Shown one piece after another: positions 39,943 through 40,902 of a DNA stretch of 40,902 nt. The notes below the pieces were generated by a model, which was not told the origin of the DNA, searched no databases, and saw only the letters and a list, made by a program, of their open reading frames with translations. Each line of letters opens with the position of its first letter. The first letter of the stretch is position 1. The translations under genes were made by a program, and so were the position numbers. The stretch is from Hyphomonadaceae bacterium UBA2389 (GTDB taxonomy: Bacteria > Pseudomonadota > Alphaproteobacteria > Caulobacterales > Aquidulcibacteraceae): NCBI GenBank assembly GCA_002343395.1, contig DDSN01000061.1:1-40902 (forward strand), in the 5' to 3' direction.

Positions 39943-40425
39943 ATGGCAAATACCGAACTCAACCCCTTGTATCGTACGCTCGTCGGTTTTGACCGCATCG
40001 CCAATCTCATGGATCAGGCGTCACGCCTGGACGCCGCGCCCGGCTATCCACCTTTCAATGTTGAACAAATCGGCGAGGACGAGTTTCGGATCGAGCTGGC
40101 TGTCGCCGGGTTCTCCGAGGACGACTTGAACATTGAGTTCAAGCAGAATTCGCTTGTGGTTACCGGCCAGCGCAAACAGCCCGACGCCCCGCGCAACTTC
40201 CTGCATCGTGGCATTGCGGAACGCAGCTTTGAACGCCGTTTCGGGCTTGCCGACCACGTCCGTGTCGCCGGGGCCAAGCTGGAGCACGGTCTGCTCACGA
40301 TCAACCTCATCCGCGAGCTGCCCGAGTTGCTGAAGCCGCGCAAAATTTCGATCAACGCCAAGCCACGCGCGAAAGCGGGAGTGGTCGAAACCAACGCGGC
40401 CAACGACGAAACTGAAGCGGCCTAA
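39943..40425 (+). CDS. Small heat shock protein, Hsp20/alpha-crystallin family
   Basis: 160-aa ATP-independent holdase that keeps denatured proteins from aggregating. The alpha-crystallin domain spans about residues 37-140: PPFNVEQIGEDEFRIELAVAGFSEDDLNIE, LVVTGQRK, LHRGIAERSFERRF (the IbpA/IbpB-type central motif) and HGLLTINLIRELPE. It ends with KISINAK (I-x-I) and an acidic tail. Control is by an RpoH-type promoter plus the ROSE-like thermometer, the usual pair for alphaproteobacterial hsp20 genes. The ribosome site AGGAGG is 8 bases before ATG. Confidence 0.95.
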   Translation: MANTELNPLYRTLVGFDRIANLMDQASRLDAAPGYPPFNVEQIGEDEFRIELAVAGFSEDDLNIEFKQNSLVVTGQRKQPDAPRNFLHRGIAERSFERRFGLADHVRVAGAKLEHGLLTINLIRELPELLKPRKISINAKPRAKAGVVETNAANDETEAA

Positions 40426-40509
40426 TCCGCCGCTTCGCTCGCCGCGCGGCCTCCCCTCCCCCCAAACGCCGCGCGGCGGGCCCCCTACGCATCATCTGGA
40501 AAAGCAAGC

Positions 40510-40535
40510 GAGCAGCGCGCACAGGCGCGCTGCTC
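40510..40535 (-). terminator. Terminator between hsp20 and the RTX/bluetail gene
   Basis: Perfect 11-bp stem GAGCAGCGCGC and GCGCGCTGCTC, loop ACAG. On the minus strand it is followed by GCTTGCTTTTCC, so it best serves the gene ending at 40543. A second GC palindrome (CGCCGCGCGGC pairing with GCCGCGCGGCG, about 40442-40480) lies closer to hsp20. Confidence 0.75.
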
Positions 40536-40542
40536 ATTCGCG

Positions 40543-40902
40543 TTAGATGAAGTCGTCTATGCCGAAGTTGCTGATTTGAGTTGCAGACTCCATGAGGAAA
40601 ACAAAATCTGCTCCAGCCGTGTAACCAGCGACGCCATCGCCATCGACCACGAGAAACCGCTGTCCGGCGAATGAACCCGCGGAGGCCGTGAACAACACCG
40701 CCTCGCCGGGATCCAACCCCGCCATCAGCGCCGTCAGATCGCTGTCAAACGTTGAGATGTCGAGGCTGCCGCCCACCAGGGTCGATGTCGAGGTGACCGC
40801 GACCGGTAGATCGAAGACATCAGCGTTGCGGAAATTAAAACCCACGATCGTATCGAAGCCCGCCCCGCTCGACTCCGTCGCTCCAGCGTAAACAAACTGA
40901 TC
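40543..40902 (-). CDS. RTX/bluetail-type secreted protein, C-terminal fragment (5' end outside window)
   Basis: Last ~119 residues of a larger protein whose frame is open to the window edge. The sequence, FDTIVGFNFRNADVFDLPVAV, then ALMAGLDPGEAVLFTASAGSFAGQRFLVVDGDGVAGYTAGADFVFLM and ending QISNFGIDDFI, matches the bluetail C-terminal domain found on alphaproteobacterial RTX-type calcium-binding proteins exported by type I secretion. Aspartate-rich, hydrophobic, Cys-free composition and the I-D-D-F-I tail fit a type I secretion signal. The part before it cannot be seen, so the catalytic or structural role is unknown. A terminator follows. Confidence 0.78.
   Translation of the reverse strand, partial: DQFVYAGATESSGAGFDTIVGFNFRNADVFDLPVAVTSTSTLVGGSLDISTFDSDLTALMAGLDPGEAVLFTASAGSFAGQRFLVVDGDGVAGYTAGADFVFLMESATQISNFGIDDFI

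Overview
The window is GC-rich bacterial DNA from an alphaproteobacterium, most likely Caulobacterales/Hyphomonadaceae. That placement is inference. It rests on a familiar alphaproteobacterial gene order (bolA, J-domain gene, cobS, cobT, phytase-like esterase, rpmB, DUF3108 gene, Suv3-like helicase, S4 gene, fdxA, carD), on an MmcB-family gene and on adjacent DUF1214/DUF1254 genes. No tRNA, rRNA, transposase, integrase or CRISPR array was seen. The window cuts genes at both ends (gyrB at the left, a secreted RTX/bluetail-type protein at the right).

Layout. 1-8.5 kb: gyrB 3' end, thpR, two small lipoproteins, a zincin-like protease, a diiron ferritin-like protein behind a perfect FNR/FixK box, a PQQ-dependent dehydrogenase lipoprotein with a cytochrome c tail, mmcB, and a DUF1214/DUF1254 pair. 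8.5-23.8 kb: the conserved cluster above, interrupted by two blocks. The first is a Phd/VapC module plus a small membrane protein on the opposite strand between cobS and cobT (10.9-12.0 kb). The second is a methyltransferase, a divergent TauE/SafE and persulfide-dioxygenase-like pair, and a cassette of a histone-tail-like 59-aa protein plus a TIR/deoxyribosyltransferase-like protein (14.9-18.3 kb). 23.8-31.7 kb: minus-strand accessory genes. These are a nuclease lipoprotein/GNAT/membrane TIR-like operon, a membrane-anchored ParA with a small partner, hicAB overlapping rlmN, a DMT transporter and a second Phd/VapC module. 31.3-33.7 kb: a five-gene minus-strand run with overlapping or closely spaced ends (isoaspartyl peptidase, MliC-like lysozyme inhibitor, membrane protein, TrmH-type methyltransferase with an apparent 1-nt frameshift, small protein). 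33.7-34.15 kb: a non-coding block of palindromes and inverted repeats. 34-40 kb: a membrane protein, a RibD-like reductase, a PAP2 phosphatase, a lipid-flavoured operon (SCP2, alpha/beta hydrolase, epimerase), an exported methyltransferase-like lipoprotein, and hsp20.

Regulation is unusually readable. hsp20 has a sigma-32-type promoter followed by a ROSE-like RNA thermometer of four hairpins that closes on the Shine-Dalgarno. All three toxin-antitoxin modules have good promoters overlapped by inverted repeats, and both Phd-type antitoxin mRNAs look leaderless. The TauE/SafE and persulfide-dioxygenase-like genes share an AT-rich imperfect palindrome. The best candidates for undescribed systems are the basic-protein/TIR-like cassette (17.5-18.3 kb), the membrane-split TIR-like protein (25.1-26.2 kb) and the membrane-anchored ParA plus partner (26.3-27.8 kb).
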